A DNA stretch of 63,785 bases from Limnohabitans sp. Rim8 (GTDB taxonomy: Bacteria; Pseudomonadota; Gammaproteobacteria; Burkholderiales; Burkholderiaceae_C), in assembly GCF_945901735.1 (NCBI RefSeq), contig NZ_CAMDLM010000023.1:1-63785 (forward strand), written 5' to 3'. The notes under the pieces are model-generated. The model searched no databases. It was not told the DNA's origin and was given only the letters and a program-made list of their open reading frames with translations. The stretch's first letter is position 1, and every line of letters starts with the position of its first letter. Shown here piece after piece: positions 56,055 through 63,785 of this stretch. The position numbers were made by a program, and so were the translations under genes.

Positions 56055-56792
56055 TTATGCGGCACGCCAGCGCAGGTCGTCCAACAAGGGGCGCAGGCAC
56101 AGCAGCCAAAGCAGCGCTGCCAAGGGCACGGTGGTGATGTAGCCCCAGTATTTGAACCCCAGCGCCCCCATCAGCCCGCCCAGAAAAAAACCCAGCACCA
56201 GTGCCAGGTGCACTCGAAGGCGCTGGCGGTTGGCACGCACCGGGGTGCCGGGCTGGCTCCGGTTCATGTACAAGAGTTTGCCCAGCTCGATGCCCAGATC
56301 GGTCACCAGGCCGGTGATGTGGGTGGTGCGGATTTCGGCTTTGGAGATTTTGGTGATGACCGCGTTTTGCAAACCCATGATGAAGCACAGCAAGACCACC
56401 GTGACCGGCACAAACAGCTGCGACCAGGCCGCAATGGCCGCGCCAAACAGCCCGAAAACGAGCAAGGCCCCGGATTCGAGCAGAAGTGGCAGGCTGTAGC
56501 TGCTGCGCAGTTGCTGGCGCAGGCCCCAGTTGACCAGCACGGCGGTGCACATGGCCCCGGCCACAAAGGCCAGCAAGCAAACGATGCCCGCCAGCGCCAG
56601 GGTGATGTTGCCCAACACCAGGTCATCGGCCACCGATGACAAGATGCCGGTCATGTGCGAGGTGTAACTGCCCACCGCCAAAAATCCGCCGGCGTTGGTG
56701 GCCCCGGCCACAAAGCAGAGCACCAGGCCCAGCCGCAAATTGGTCTCAGGGCTTCTTTGCACATCGGTCCATCCGCGGATCAGAGGGAACAT
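56055..56792 (-). CDS. DUF1275 (YoaK) family membrane protein
   Basis: A 245-aa protein with about six membrane helices of the YoaK/DUF1275 family (LVLCFVAGATNAGGFLAVGS, YTSHMTGILSSVADDLV). No biochemical function is known. It lies between metG and the SulP gene on the minus strand and may be in one transcript with SulP. Confidence 0.85.
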   Translation of the reverse strand: MFPLIRGWTDVQRSPETNLRLGLVLCFVAGATNAGGFLAVGSYTSHMTGILSSVADDLVLGNITLALAGIVCLLAFVAGAMCTAVLVNWGLRQQLRSSYSLPLLLESGALLVFGLFGAAIAAWSQLFVPVTVVLLCFIMGLQNAVITKISKAEIRTTHITGLVTDLGIELGKLLYMNRSQPGTPVRANRQRLRVHLALVLGFFLGGLMGALGFKYWGYITTVPLAALLWLLCLRPLLDDLRWRAA

Positions 56793-56816
56793 GTGCAGCT
56801 CTTGAGGGGCAAGAGG

Positions 56817-58922
56817 TCAATGGATCCGCATGCCGGGCTTGGCGCCTGGCCAAGGGTGCAGCACGTAAATCCCGGCATCGGTCTTGTCGTCGGCGTGGCT
56901 GGCGGCCAGCACCATGCCCTCGCTGACACCAAACTTCATCTTGCGCGGTGCCAGGTTGGCCACCATCACGGTGAGTTGGCCGATCAGGTCTTCGGGTTTG
57001 TACATGCTGGCGATGCCTGAAAAGACATTCCTCATGCGGCCTTCGCCCACATCCAGCGTCAGGCGCAAGAGCTTGACCGAGCCCTCCACAACTTCGCAGT
57101 TGACGATTTGGGCGATGCGCAAATCGACCTTGGCGAAATCGTCGATGCCGATGGTGGGGGCGATGGCTTCGCCGCCGGGGACGGGCATTTCTTCGACCAC
57201 GGCCGGCGGCTCGAACAAGGCTTCGAGTTGCTCGGGCGTGACACGCTGCATCAGGTGTTGGTAAGTCTGGATGGTGTGGCCCGCACCCAGCAAGCTTTGC
57301 GCATGGTCAAAGGTGAAGGGCGCGACGTTCAGGAAAGCCTCGACCTGTGCGGCCAATGCGGGCAGCACGGGTTTGAGCTGCAGGCTGAGCAAGCGGAAGG
57401 CTTCGATGCAGGTGGTGCACACGTCCTGCAGTCGGGCGTCCTGGCCTTCTTTTTTGGCCAGGTCCCAAGGTTTGTTCTGGTCCACATAGCTGTTGACCTT
57501 GTCGGCCAGCAGCATGACTTCGCGCAGGGCTTTGGCGTATTCACGCTCTTCGTAAAAAGCGGCAATGGCGGGGGTGGTGCTCTGCAATGCGGTCAGCAGT
57601 TCCTGACCGTCGGCGCTCACAGTGCACAGTTTCCCGTCAAATCGTTTGGCAATGAAGCCAGCCGAGCGCGAGGCGATGTTGATGAATTTGCCGATCAAGT
57701 CGCTGTTCACCCGCGCCATGAAGTCTTCGGCGTTGAAGTCGATGTCCTCGTTGCGGGCCGAGAGCTTGGCCGCCAGGTAGTAGCGCAGCCACTCGGGGTT
57801 CATGCCCAGGCTCAGATACTTGAGTGGGTCCAGGCCCGTGCCCCGGCTCTTGCTCATCTTCTCGCCGTTGTTCACCGTCAAAAAGCCGTGCACGTTGACC
57901 TTGTTGGGCGTCTTGCGGCCCGAGAAGTGCAGCATCGCGGGCCAAAACAGCGTGTGGAAGGTCACGATGTCTTTGCCGATGAAGTGGATCTGCTCCAGAT
58001 GGGGGTTGGCCATGTAGGCGGCGTAATCTTCGCCGCGTTTGTCCAGCAGGTTTTTCAGTGACGCCAAGTAGCCTACAGGTGCGTCCAGCCAGACATAAAA
58101 GTACTTGCCCGGTGCGTCGGGGATTTCGATGCCGAAGTAAGGCGCGTCGCGTGAGATATCCCAATCGCCCAAGCCTTCGCTGGTCGTGCCGTCGGGGTTG
58201 GTGCGCACCGAAAACCACTCTTTGACCTTGTTGGCCACTTCGGGTTGCAGCTTGCCGTCTTGCGTCCACTGGCTCAAAAACTCAACGCAGCGCGGGTCGG
58301 ACAGCTTGAAGAAAAAGTGCTCCGAGGTTTTGAGCTCAGGCGTGGCGCCTGACAGGGCCGAAAACGGGTTGATCAGGTCGGTCGGGGCATAGACTGCGCC
58401 ACACACCTCGCAGTTGTCGCCGAACTGGTCTTTGGCGTGGCACTTGGGGCACTCGCCTTTGATAAAACGGTCGGGCAAGAACATGTTCTTTTGTGGGTCA
58501 AAGAACTGCTCGACCGAGCGCACCTCAATCAGCGAGCCGCCGTTGGCCAAGGGAATGTCGCGCAGGTCGCGGTAAATTTGGCGGGCCAGCTCATGGTTTT
58601 CCGGCGCGTCGGTGCTGTGCCAGTTGTCGAACTGGATGTGAAAGCCGTCCAGATAAGGCTTGCGGCCCGCCGCGATGTCGGTCACAAACTGCTGCGGCGT
58701 TTTGCCGGCTTTTTCGGCGGCGATCATGATGGGCGCGCCATGCGTGTCGTCAGCACCCACAAAGTTCACTTGGCTGCCCTGCATCCTTTGATAACGCACC
58801 CAGATGTCGGCCTGGATGTATTCCATGATGTGGCCGATGTGGAAATGGCCGTTGGCGTAGGGCAGGGCGGTGGTGACGAAGAGTTGGCGGGGCGCTTCTT
58901 GAAGACCGTTATGGGCAGGCAT
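56817..58922 (-). CDS. metG: Methionyl-tRNA synthetase
   Basis: A 701-aa class I methionyl-tRNA synthetase. HIGH motif in [20 protein letters not shown], zinc cysteines CPKC...CEVCG, and KMSKS in [18 protein letters not shown]. The C-terminal dimer/tRNA-binding domain (about 590-701; [20 protein letters not shown]) is present as in E. coli. I start at ATG 58922; upstream frame to 58994 is non-conserved. TACAAA (58938 to 58933) lies 10 nt before it, so the leader would be very short. Divergent from apbC. Confidence 0.96.
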   Translation of the reverse strand: MPAHNGLQEAPRQLFVTTALPYANGHFHIGHIMEYIQADIWVRYQRMQGSQVNFVGADDTHGAPIMIAAEKAGKTPQQFVTDIAAGRKPYLDGFHIQFDNWHSTDAPENHELARQIYRDLRDIPLANGGSLIEVRSVEQFFDPQKNMFLPDRFIKGECPKCHAKDQFGDNCEVCGAVYAPTDLINPFSALSGATPELKTSEHFFFKLSDPRCVEFLSQWTQDGKLQPEVANKVKEWFSVRTNPDGTTSEGLGDWDISRDAPYFGIEIPDAPGKYFYVWLDAPVGYLASLKNLLDKRGEDYAAYMANPHLEQIHFIGKDIVTFHTLFWPAMLHFSGRKTPNKVNVHGFLTVNNGEKMSKSRGTGLDPLKYLSLGMNPEWLRYYLAAKLSARNEDIDFNAEDFMARVNSDLIGKFINIASRSAGFIAKRFDGKLCTVSADGQELLTALQSTTPAIAAFYEEREYAKALREVMLLADKVNSYVDQNKPWDLAKKEGQDARLQDVCTTCIEAFRLLSLQLKPVLPALAAQVEAFLNVAPFTFDHAQSLLGAGHTIQTYQHLMQRVTPEQLEALFEPPAVVEEMPVPGGEAIAPTIGIDDFAKVDLRIAQIVNCEVVEGSVKLLRLTLDVGEGRMRNVFSGIASMYKPEDLIGQLTVMVANLAPRKMKFGVSEGMVLAASHADDKTDAGIYVLHPWPGAKPGMRIH

Positions 58923-59008
58923 GGTGGGGCAGTTTGTAGGGGAATCGGTGATTTTAGGGTGTATGGCCAGTCTTGTCGGTAAACTTCGGCCCATTCAAGA
59001 AAGTGACC

Positions 59009-60097
59009 ATGGCGACCACCGAACAACTCATCCAAGCCCTGCAAGCCGTCATCGACCCGAACACGGGCAAAGATTTCGTTTCCACCAAAACGCTGAAGAA
59101 CCTGCAAGTCGAAGGCGGCGATGTGTCGTTTGAAGTGGAGCTGGGTTATCCGGCCAAGAGCCAGATTCCCGGCATTCGCCAGGCACTGATTGCGGCTGCC
59201 AAGGGCGTGGCGGGCGTGGCCAATGTGTCGGCCAATGTGACCAGCAAGATCACCGCCCACAGCGCTCAGCGCGGCGTGGCGCTGCTGCCGCAGGTGAAAA
59301 ACATTGTGGCCGTGGCCTCGGGCAAGGGCGGCGTTGGCAAGAGCACCACCGCCGTCAACTTGGCGCTGGCGCTGGCTGCCGAGGGGGCCAAGGTGGGCCT
59401 GCTGGACGCCGACATTTACGGTCCCAGCCAGCCCATGATGATGGGCATTGAAGGCCGACCCGAAAGCGAAGACGGCCAGACCATGGAGCCGATGGAGAAC
59501 TACGGCGTGCAGGTCATGTCGATCGGCTTCCTGGTGAACCAGGACGAAGCCATGATTTGGCGTGGTCCCATGGCCACCCAAGCGCTGGAGCAACTGCTGC
59601 GCCAGACCAACTGGAAAGAGCTGGATTATTTGATCGTGGACATGCCACCGGGTACCGGTGACATCCAGTTGACGCTCAGCCAGCGCGTGCCCATGACGGG
59701 CGCAGTCATCGTGACTACGCCGCAGGACATTGCCCTCTTGGACGCCAAAAAAGGCGTGAAGATGTTCGAGAAAGTCGGCGTGCCGATTTTGGGTCTGGTC
59801 GAGAACATGGCAGTCCACGTTTGCACCAACTGCGGCCATGTCGAGCACATCTTTGGCGCTGACGGCGGCAAGAAAATGGCGGCCGAATACGGCATGGACT
59901 ACCTGGGCGCACTGCCGCTGGACATGCAAATTCGACTGCAAGCCGACAGCGGCAAGCCTACGGTGGTGTACGACCCTGATGGCGAAGTGGCCCAGATCTA
60001 CAAGGCGATGGCCCGCCAGGTCGCGGTCAAGATCGCGGCCAAGGCCAAGGACTTTTCGAGCAAGTTCCCCACCATCAAGGTCAGCAAAGACACCTGA
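59009..60097 (+). CDS. apbC: Fe-S cluster carrier protein ApbC (Mrp)
   Basis: A 362-aa Mrp/NBP35-family ATPase that carries and delivers Fe-S clusters. An N-terminal MIP18-like domain (residues 1-90) precedes the P-loop with the deviant Walker A VASGKGGVGKSTTAVNLALA (about 102-121). The cluster-binding CxxC is in VCTNCGHVEHIFG. ATG 59009 starts the family-typical MATTEQLIQALQ. Divergent from metG, as in many betaproteobacteria. Confidence 0.94.
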   Translation: MATTEQLIQALQAVIDPNTGKDFVSTKTLKNLQVEGGDVSFEVELGYPAKSQIPGIRQALIAAAKGVAGVANVSANVTSKITAHSAQRGVALLPQVKNIVAVASGKGGVGKSTTAVNLALALAAEGAKVGLLDADIYGPSQPMMMGIEGRPESEDGQTMEPMENYGVQVMSIGFLVNQDEAMIWRGPMATQALEQLLRQTNWKELDYLIVDMPPGTGDIQLTLSQRVPMTGAVIVTTPQDIALLDAKKGVKMFEKVGVPILGLVENMAVHVCTNCGHVEHIFGADGGKKMAAEYGMDYLGALPLDMQIRLQADSGKPTVVYDPDGEVAQIYKAMARQVAVKIAAKAKDFSSKFPTIKVSKDT

Positions 60098-60169
60098 TTT
60101 TCCGGGCCAGGCACCTGGCTTGAGGGTCAGGGGTGATGCGACGTCGGCATGCTGGCTCAATGAGTTTTC

Positions 60170-62632
60170 ATGCCACTTTGTTATTCGTTGATATCATTGA
60201 ATTTATCAATAGGGTTCAACGTGAAATCACTGCAGCGCCTAATCCGCGGGATTCGGCAATTTCTTATCCGATGGCCGATGGAGAGTTTGGGTGGCTTGTT
60301 GATGGGCATGGGTGTCTGGGTGGTGCTTTACACCTACCAGTCGAGCGAAGCGATGGTCCGTCAGTACGCCACCGAGAGCGCACAAACCCACGCCGACTCC
60401 ATCACCCAGTTCCGTAATTTTTACACCCAAGAGTTGGTGCCCCGGGCCATAAAGGGTGGCATGGAGGTCACGCACGACTACCAATCGCGCGACAACACCC
60501 TGCCTTTGCCAGCGACTTTGACGATTGATCTGGGGCATTACTTGTCCAAAGTCGATGGCGGCACCCAAGTGCGTCTTTACAGTGACCTGCCTTTTCCGTG
60601 GCGTGTGGCTGAGCGGTCTTTGGACGACTTTCAAAAGCAGGCGCTGGCGCACCTTCAAAAGCACCCTGATAAACCCTTTGTTCGAGAAGAGCTGCAAAAC
60701 GGCAGTCGGGTACTGCGATTTGCCCAAGCCGATCGCATGTTGGTCAGTTGTGTGTCCTGTCATAACCATTACGCAGGTTCACCCAAAACCGATTGGAAAA
60801 TCGGGGACGTGCGGGGGGCTTTGGAGGTGGTGCTGCCCGTCGCTCAGTGGCAGTTGGCCAGTACGGGTGTGCTGAACCGGACTTTTGTGGTCTTGTTGGT
60901 CTTGCTGTTCGTGGGTTTGCTGTTGATATGGGTTTCCGTCAAGCGCATACGAACCGCTTTGCTGACATCCCACCGTTTGTCGGGTGAACGGCAAATCGCG
61001 ATTCGTCAACTCAGCGAAGAAATCAGCGAACGCGAACAAGTCGAAAAGCACTTGCGGTTGAGCGAGAGCAAGTTGAGCAGTATTTTCAAATCGGTGCCCG
61101 AAGTCATTGTGGTGGCGGATGCGCAGGGCAATATCGTGCAGTGTAACGACGCCACCACCGTCATTTTTGACTATCCCATGCAAGATCTGATAGGACAAAA
61201 ATTAACCCTGCTGATGGCCGACAGTGACCGCAACCAGCATGACCAGCTCATGGACAACTACTTGCGCAACGGCAATAAAGGGCTGATGAATCAACCGCGT
61301 GTGCTCAAGGGCCGCAGGCGCGATGGCAGTGTCTTCCCGGTGCGCTTGACCATCAGCGAAACCCACGTGGATGAGGGGCATTTTTTCGTGGGCGTGATGC
61401 AGGACTACAGCGCCATCCAAAGTGCCCAAGACCTGTTGGTGGAGGCCAAAGTCAAGGCCGAACAGGCCAACCGCATGCGCGGCGAGTTTTTGGCCAACAT
61501 GAGCCACGAAATCCGCACGCCCATGAATGGCATTGTGGGCATGACCGAGTTGGCCATGGACACCACATCGCCCGAGTTGCAAAAAGAGTATTTGACTTTG
61601 GCGCGTGACTCGGGCAATCACCTGCTGCAAATCATCAACGAAATTCTGGATTTTTCCAAGATTGAGGCCAAGGCCTTGGAGTTGGAGTTGCTCGAGGTCA
61701 GTCCCGCGCAATTGATCAGGCACACGGCACGTTCATTGGCGCAGTTGGCCAGTGCCAAGGGCATCGAATTGCGTGTCGAGACTTCGCACGATGTGCCCGA
61801 TTTGTTGTGGATGGACCCGGTGCGCATGCGCCAGGTGCTGACCAATTTGATTGGCAATGCCATCAAATTCACCAGCCATGGGTCGGTCACGGTCAAGACC
61901 GAATTGATCACCGCCTTGGATGCCAAAAAGCTGCTGCTGCGCATCAGCATCATTGACACAGGCATGGGTTTTGAGCCGGAGCGAACCGAGGCCTTGTTCA
62001 GCCCCTTCACCCAGGCCGATGGCTCGGTGACACGTTCCTTTGGTGGAACGGGTTTGGGCTTGGCCATCACACGCAGTTTGCTGCAACTGATGGGGGGCTT
62101 CATCCAGGCCGAGGGCTGGCCGGGACAGGGGGCCACTTTTGTCGCCACCTTGCCCGTGCAAAAGGTGCTCATGCCCACCGTCGCTGTTGTTGTGCCGCCG
62201 AACGCTTCGCCCCCGGTGCGGGACCACGAAGCGCCAGCCGTCCCCTTGTCGGTGCTTTTGGTGGAAGACCATGAAATCAACCGCAAACTGGCCGAAATCA
62301 TGCTGCAACGCTTGGGCTACCGATGCACTCTGGCGGAGGATGGCCAACAGGCCTTGGACCTTCTGGCCCAAAAGAGCTTTGATGTGGTGTTGATGGACGT
62401 GATGATGCCCGTCATGGATGGCCTGAGTGCCTTGCGCCAGTTGCGTGCGCTTGAGGCCCAAGGCCGGGCCCGCACGCCGGTGCTGATGGTCACTGCGCAT
62501 GCCATGACGGGGGACCGAGAGCGGTTCATCTCATCAGGTGCGGATGGCTATGTTTCCAAGCCCATGTCGCAAGTTGGCCTGAAGAAAGAAATTGAGGCCA
62601 CGCTGGCTGCGCTAGGGGTCGTTAAGCGTTGA
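60170..62632 (+). CDS. Hybrid histidine kinase with DUF3365 haem-c sensor
   Basis: An 820-aa hybrid sensor kinase. A membrane helix (about 36-56) leads to a periplasmic DUF3365/Tll0287-like sensor with the c-haem motif CVSCH (C194, C197, H198), then a second helix (about 237-257). Cytoplasmic part: PAS (about 298-415), HisKA with His446 in ANMSHEIRTPMNG, HATPase (about 550-665, GGTGLGLAITRSLL) and a receiver domain (about 690-815, VVLMDVMMPVMDG). Function: redox, oxygen or NO-type sensing is inferred from the haem motif. A GTG start at 60221 is possible. No partner regulator is adjacent. Confidence 0.88.
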   Translation: MPLCYSLISLNLSIGFNVKSLQRLIRGIRQFLIRWPMESLGGLLMGMGVWVVLYTYQSSEAMVRQYATESAQTHADSITQFRNFYTQELVPRAIKGGMEVTHDYQSRDNTLPLPATLTIDLGHYLSKVDGGTQVRLYSDLPFPWRVAERSLDDFQKQALAHLQKHPDKPFVREELQNGSRVLRFAQADRMLVSCVSCHNHYAGSPKTDWKIGDVRGALEVVLPVAQWQLASTGVLNRTFVVLLVLLFVGLLLIWVSVKRIRTALLTSHRLSGERQIAIRQLSEEISEREQVEKHLRLSESKLSSIFKSVPEVIVVADAQGNIVQCNDATTVIFDYPMQDLIGQKLTLLMADSDRNQHDQLMDNYLRNGNKGLMNQPRVLKGRRRDGSVFPVRLTISETHVDEGHFFVGVMQDYSAIQSAQDLLVEAKVKAEQANRMRGEFLANMSHEIRTPMNGIVGMTELAMDTTSPELQKEYLTLARDSGNHLLQIINEILDFSKIEAKALELELLEVSPAQLIRHTARSLAQLASAKGIELRVETSHDVPDLLWMDPVRMRQVLTNLIGNAIKFTSHGSVTVKTELITALDAKKLLLRISIIDTGMGFEPERTEALFSPFTQADGSVTRSFGGTGLGLAITRSLLQLMGGFIQAEGWPGQGATFVATLPVQKVLMPTVAVVVPPNASPPVRDHEAPAVPLSVLLVEDHEINRKLAEIMLQRLGYRCTLAEDGQQALDLLAQKSFDVVLMDVMMPVMDGLSALRQLRALEAQGRARTPVLMVTAHAMTGDRERFISSGADGYVSKPMSQVGLKKEIEATLAALGVVKR

Positions 62633-62643
62633 GATTTCAGGGT

Positions 62644-63785
62644 TCAGGCCTGCGGCTTTTCCTGCGCACGCAGGCGAAAGCGCTGGATTTTCCCGGTGGC
62701 GGTTTTGGGTAATTCGCTCACAAACTCGATGAAGCGCGGGTATTTGTAGGGGGCCAAGCGCTCTTTCACAAAGGCCTTGACCTCTTCTTGCGTCAGGCTT
62801 TGGCCCGCTTTGAGCACGATGAAGGCCTTGGTCTTGGTCAGGCCGTCGCTGTCTTCTTTGCCAATCACCGCCGCTTCCAAAATGGCGGGGTGTTGCACCA
62901 GGGTGGATTCCACCTCAAAAGGCGAAACGTAAATGCCGCTGACCTTGAGCATGTCGTCGTTGCGGCCAGCGTAGGTGTAGTAGCCGTCGGGGTCGCGGGT
63001 GTACTTGTCGCCGCTTTTGGTCCACACGCCCTGGAAGGTGTCTCGGGTTTTGTCTCGGTTGTTCCAGTACATCAGGGCGCTGCTGGGGCCCTGAATGTAC
63101 AGGTCGCCGATCTCGTTGTGGCCCGTCACCACGCTGCCGTCTTCATGGCGCAACTGCACTTCGTAGCCGGGGACGGCTTTGCCGGTGGTGCCATAGCGCA
63201 CGTCGCCGGGGCGGTTGGACAAAAACACGTGCAGCATTTCGGTGGAGCCGATGCCGTCGATGATGTCGCAGCCATAGTGGGCGCTCCAGCGCTCGGCGAT
63301 GTCGCGTGGCAGCGCTTCACCCGCCGACGAACACAGGCGCAGCGCGACCTGGCTTTTGGCGGGTAATTCGGGGTTGGCGAGCATACCGCCGTAGCCGGTG
63401 GGCGCGCCATAAAACACGGTAGGCTGGTGGTCGACCATGCGTTTGAAAGTGGCTTGAGGTGTGGGGCGCTCGGCCATCAACACCACGCTGGCACCCACGC
63501 TCAATGGGAAAGTGAGCGCGTTGCCCAAGCCGTAGGCAAAGAAGAGTTTGGCGGCCGAGAACACGGTGTCGCTTTCTTGCAGGTTCAGCACCCCCTTGCC
63601 GTACAACTCGGCTGTCCAGTACAGGTTACCTTGGCTGTGGACTGTGCCTTTGGGCTGGCCAGTGGAGCCGGACGAATACAGCCAGAAAGCCGGTTCATCG
63701 GCCAGGGTTTGCGCGGGCAGCACCGGTGTGTTTTGCGCCACAAAGTCGGCCATGTTGAATTGGCCCTGTGCCAAAGCGACGATGG
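62644..63785 (-). CDS. Benzoate-CoA ligase family protein (N-terminus cut off)
   Basis: The minus-strand gene continues beyond the right edge (upstream frame reads IVALAQGQFNMADFV). About 380 C-terminal residues are present. ATP motif WLYSSGSTGQPKGTVHSQGN, GSTEMLHVFLSNRPGDVRYG, the hinge YAGRNDDMLKVSGIYVSPFE and the catalytic Lys in PKTATGKIQRFRLR match aryl-CoA ligases such as benzoate-CoA ligase. These start aerobic benzoyl-CoA (box) degradation. The exact aryl acid is unproven. It is convergent with the histidine kinase, 11 bp apart. Confidence 0.9.
   Translation of the reverse strand, partial: IVALAQGQFNMADFVAQNTPVLPAQTLADEPAFWLYSSGSTGQPKGTVHSQGNLYWTAELYGKGVLNLQESDTVFSAAKLFFAYGLGNALTFPLSVGASVVLMAERPTPQATFKRMVDHQPTVFYGAPTGYGGMLANPELPAKSQVALRLCSSAGEALPRDIAERWSAHYGCDIIDGIGSTEMLHVFLSNRPGDVRYGTTGKAVPGYEVQLRHEDGSVVTGHNEIGDLYIQGPSSALMYWNNRDKTRDTFQGVWTKSGDKYTRDPDGYYTYAGRNDDMLKVSGIYVSPFEVESTLVQHPAILEAAVIGKEDSDGLTKTKAFIVLKAGQSLTQEEVKAFVKERLAPYKYPRFIEFVSELPKTATGKIQRFRLRAQEKPQA

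Noticed and set aside
1..63785. tRNA, rRNA, CRISPR array or IS transposase
   Set aside because: Intergenic regions were read for tRNA-like GGTTCNA loops, direct-repeat/spacer patterns and transposase motifs; none was found.

Overview
The window reads as a chromosomal segment of a betaproteobacterium of the order Burkholderiales, most likely a freshwater Comamonadaceae member (Limnohabitans/Rhodoferax-like). This is an inference from protein style, high GC and family-typical gene neighbourhoods: uvrA | MFS | ssb; fur | bamE | dapB | exbBD | leuS | lptE | holA | proA; hpf-ptsN-hprK; metG | apbC. No rRNA, tRNA, CRISPR array, prophage or insertion-sequence transposase was recognised.

Layout. 1-3.4 kb: start of an acyl-CoA ligase (cut by the window edge), an 84-bp nested inverted repeat, a serine hydrolase divergent from a MerR regulator, a PaaI-type thioesterase, a YefM/YoeB toxin-antitoxin pair and a small glutaredoxin-like protein. 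3.4-8.4 kb: uvrA, a YajR-like MFS exporter broken by a one-base deletion, and ssb with a terminator. 8.4-21 kb is the main accessory region: LysR (TcuR-like), an atypical SDR, TcuA-like flavoprotein, TcuB-like Fe-S/membrane protein, a five-gene branched-chain-type ABC importer (livKHMGF-like), a second LysR, and a two-subunit Rieske ring-hydroxylating oxygenase. It looks like uptake plus oxidative catabolism of a carboxylated, possibly aromatic, compound. 21-33.6 kb: mnmA, lytic transglycosylase, NUDIX hydrolase, pntA/pntB separated by three 42-bp hairpin repeats, fadD, mtnN, corA with a structured leader, patatin-like lipase, MFS exporter. 33.8-53 kb: housekeeping genes hpf, ptsN, hprK, fur, bamE, dapB, exbBD, leuS, lptE, holA, proA, gshA, kup (behind a perfect intrinsic terminator), a YqiA-like esterase, an RNase II-family enzyme, a TonB-like protein, mtgA and ruvC. 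53-63.8 kb: scpA, DUF3460, SulP transporter, DUF1275 protein and metG on the minus strand, then apbC, a hybrid histidine kinase with a CxxCH haem-c sensor motif, and a benzoate-CoA-ligase-like gene cut by the right edge.

How it fits together. The accessory region suggests an organism that imports organic or aromatic acids with an ABC system, oxygenates them with a Rieske enzyme and feeds electrons through a TcuAB-type flavoprotein/Fe-S pair. CoA ligases at both window edges and fadD add fatty- or aromatic-acid activation. Energy coupling (PntAB, ExbBD/TonB), ion transport (CorA, Kup, SulP) and envelope assembly (BamE, LptE, MtgA) make up much of the rest.

The most interesting signals are: (1) the 9-21 kb SDR-TcuAB-ABC-Rieske cluster as a possibly undescribed catabolic system; (2) the kup leader, where a perfect terminator hairpin ends directly at the GTG start and a 7-nt antiterminator partner lies upstream; (3) two hairpins in the corA leader; (4) the 3 x 42-bp hairpin repeats inside the pnt operon; (5) the 84-bp nested inverted repeat; (6) several genes whose -10 box lies so close to the start codon that the mRNA would be leaderless or nearly so.
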